Origin: Dillenia suffruticosa
Taxonomy: Eukaryota; Streptophyta; Magnoliopsida; Dilleniales; Dilleniaceae
Assembly: GCA_033439265.1 (NCBI GenBank)
Contig: JAVTVX010000020.1
Span: 687,001 to 751,000, forward strand
Length of the DNA stretch: 64,000 nucleotides
Direction of reading: 5' to 3'
The translations under genes and the position numbers were made by a program. Below the pieces are notes generated by a model. That model ran no database searches. It was not told the origin of the DNA and saw only the letters and a program-made list of their open reading frames with translations. Of the stretch, positions 62,662 through 64,000 are shown in pieces. Within the stretch, counting starts at the first letter, position 1. The number at the start of each line of letters is the position of its first letter.

Positions 62662-63666
62662 TGTTTCAATCTGAGAATCTGCATTGCAGGGTGTACTTTG
62701 GCCCATCTCAAGAGTGAGAAATGCTTGATTCAGTAAATTCTTGATTCATACACTTTGTCCGGGGCATGTAATTTTTCTCCATGGGGCAATTTCTCAAATT
62801 GAAGATGATTTGAGTTTATAAAATTGCCCACTGTGCTGCAATTATCTTACTGGGCTCCAAAGGATTCCTGATTTGTACACATGAATGTATACCGATGAGC
62901 TCTTACCTATAATCAAATTGTTCTGGGTCTAGCATTGCAGGTTTGAGTTGAGAAAGTGCATTGTTTCCTCGGTGCTTTTATGTTCTGTTTTGTCTATAAC
63001 TTCATCCTCTCCTCATTTTTCCTGGTTCCTATTTCAGCATTCATTTGGTAGAACCACAAAATCTTGAAAATAACAAGACAAAAACAATGCAGGACTATGA
63101 AGATCAGCAACTAGACTCATCTGATTTCTATTAGTCCCCTTTTGTCCTTTAAAAGTCAACAAATACAACTGGCACGAATATATTACAAAGTTAAAAGCAC
63201 ACAAGTCAAATATCTTTTGACATGCATGCAGTCGCACATTGAAACTGAAAATGAGCCTCTTTGGCTCTCGCCGGGGAGGGGGTGTCTATATGCATCCTCT
63301 AATGTATTTTATCTTCAGGTTAGGACCATCTCTTCACTCAAGAATCATGCAACAACATCATTCACTTGGGTTTTCTTTCATCTTAAACCACAGGAAATGA
63401 CTAAGTATTGGTATACTTTCCCTGCAAACAATGGAAACAGAAGCTCTTAGTCCAAAAAATATGGGAGTTGCTAATGTTAACACTGAAGGAAATCTCCTCG
63501 AGACAAAAGTCTGTGTCTTCTAGGCAGAAAGAGTGTGATAAAAAAAGCAAACCTTTTGATTAAGTATGGATGGTTTTGCCCTTGCTTGAAATGGATAACT
63601 CAAAGAATCCAAAAGGCAAGTGTATTTCTCCTGTACTTAAGAGATTGTATTGCTTCTGCCTGTAAA
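62662..63666. other. Convergent 3' untranslated/intergenic region
   Basis: Lies between the carboxypeptidase and PPR 3' ends; both untranslated regions should share it. No coding region is supported. Confidence 0.6.
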
Positions 63667-64000
63667 CTATGAATTCAGTTTTTGCTTCATGTATCTCAGG
63701 GCAGATCGTAGCATTGCTCTGGCTTTTCTATCTGGAGCACAACCAGATGAAATCATTTCTTCATAGACAGCTGGAACCTGGAGGGGGGGGGAATCATCAC
63801 TTGATTGCTCAACAAGTTCGATGAAAAAAAATATCCATAGATTCTTGGTATTCATTTGATGTCACAGACACAAAGACAGAAGCTTATCTGCATTCTGACA
63901 CAGCAAATGGATATTGGTGCTGTTCAGGGTTTAGGCACGTGGAATATTTAACAGAGTAGCCTAATGTTATAAGTGGTAGTTTAATTGACTTTGAGAAGCC
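63667..64000 (-). CDS. Pentatricopeptide repeat protein, last exon (partial gene)
   Basis: Only the final coding exon is inside the window: 63667-63777 on the minus strand, entered through a CAG acceptor and ending at TAG. It encodes 36 residues, [20 protein letters not shown] followed by [16 protein letters not shown]. This is a PPR motif remnant plus the characteristic C-terminal tail I recall for Arabidopsis At5g42310 (CRP1-like, organellar RNA-binding). 63778-64000 is probably intron; the rest lies beyond the right edge. A G/C homopolymer run sits directly upstream of the acceptor. Organelle targeting cannot be judged from this fragment. Confidence 0.8.

Overview
This is a plant nuclear chromosome segment, most likely from a eudicot and possibly woody. 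It has multi-exon genes with GT-AG introns, AT-rich intergenic DNA, many CT/GA microsatellites and plant-only families (B2 cyclin, BAHD acyltransferase, plant FMO, starch branching enzyme I, PPR). The species cannot be named from the sequence alone. All gene models were assembled by hand from splice signals, reading-frame phase and remembered family sequences. No search was run.

Layout. 176-3667: a decayed Mutator-like element (MULE) with about 325-bp terminal inverted repeats. 5886-8822 (+): intact mitotic cyclin B2, 11 exons, with mitosis-specific MSA motifs upstream. 8823-14777: about 6 kb without a recognisable gene, holding a truncated tRNA-Glu(CTC) copy and, next to the following gene, G-box and C-box motifs. 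14778-21672 (+): intact plastid starch branching enzyme I, 14 exons, 826 aa. 23393-24083 (+): two-exon basic protein of unknown function. 25513-27814 (-): intact dolichol-phosphate mannosyltransferase, 8 exons. 29899-32710 (+): BUBR1/Mad3-like spindle-checkpoint pseudogene whose first two exons are tandemly duplicated. 33920-46448 (-): three co-oriented enzyme genes, a BAHD acyltransferase, a flavin monooxygenase and a peroxisomal acyl-activating enzyme. 47821-48138: a small retroposed insertion with perfect 17-bp target-site duplications. 50577-55030 (+): CHR24/ERCC6-like SNF2 pseudogene lacking its ATPase core. 58477-62661 (+): intact secretory M14 zinc carboxypeptidase with a C-terminal membrane segment. 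63667-64000 (-): last exon of a PPR gene that continues past the window edge.

How the genes relate. Most neighbours look functionally independent. Two groupings deserve attention. First, the BAHD, FMO and acyl-activating enzyme genes lie within 12.5 kb on one strand; an acyl-CoA maker, an acyl-CoA user and an oxygenase could form a small metabolic cluster, but this is inference. Second, the carboxypeptidase/PPR tail-to-tail pair matches what I recall of Arabidopsis At5g42320/At5g42310, suggesting conserved microsynteny. The window also carries wrecks of two cell-division genes (BUBR1, CHR24) beside an intact cyclin B2. A tRNA-derived SINE-like family (at least five copies) and sense-strand CT tracts at gene 5' ends recur throughout.
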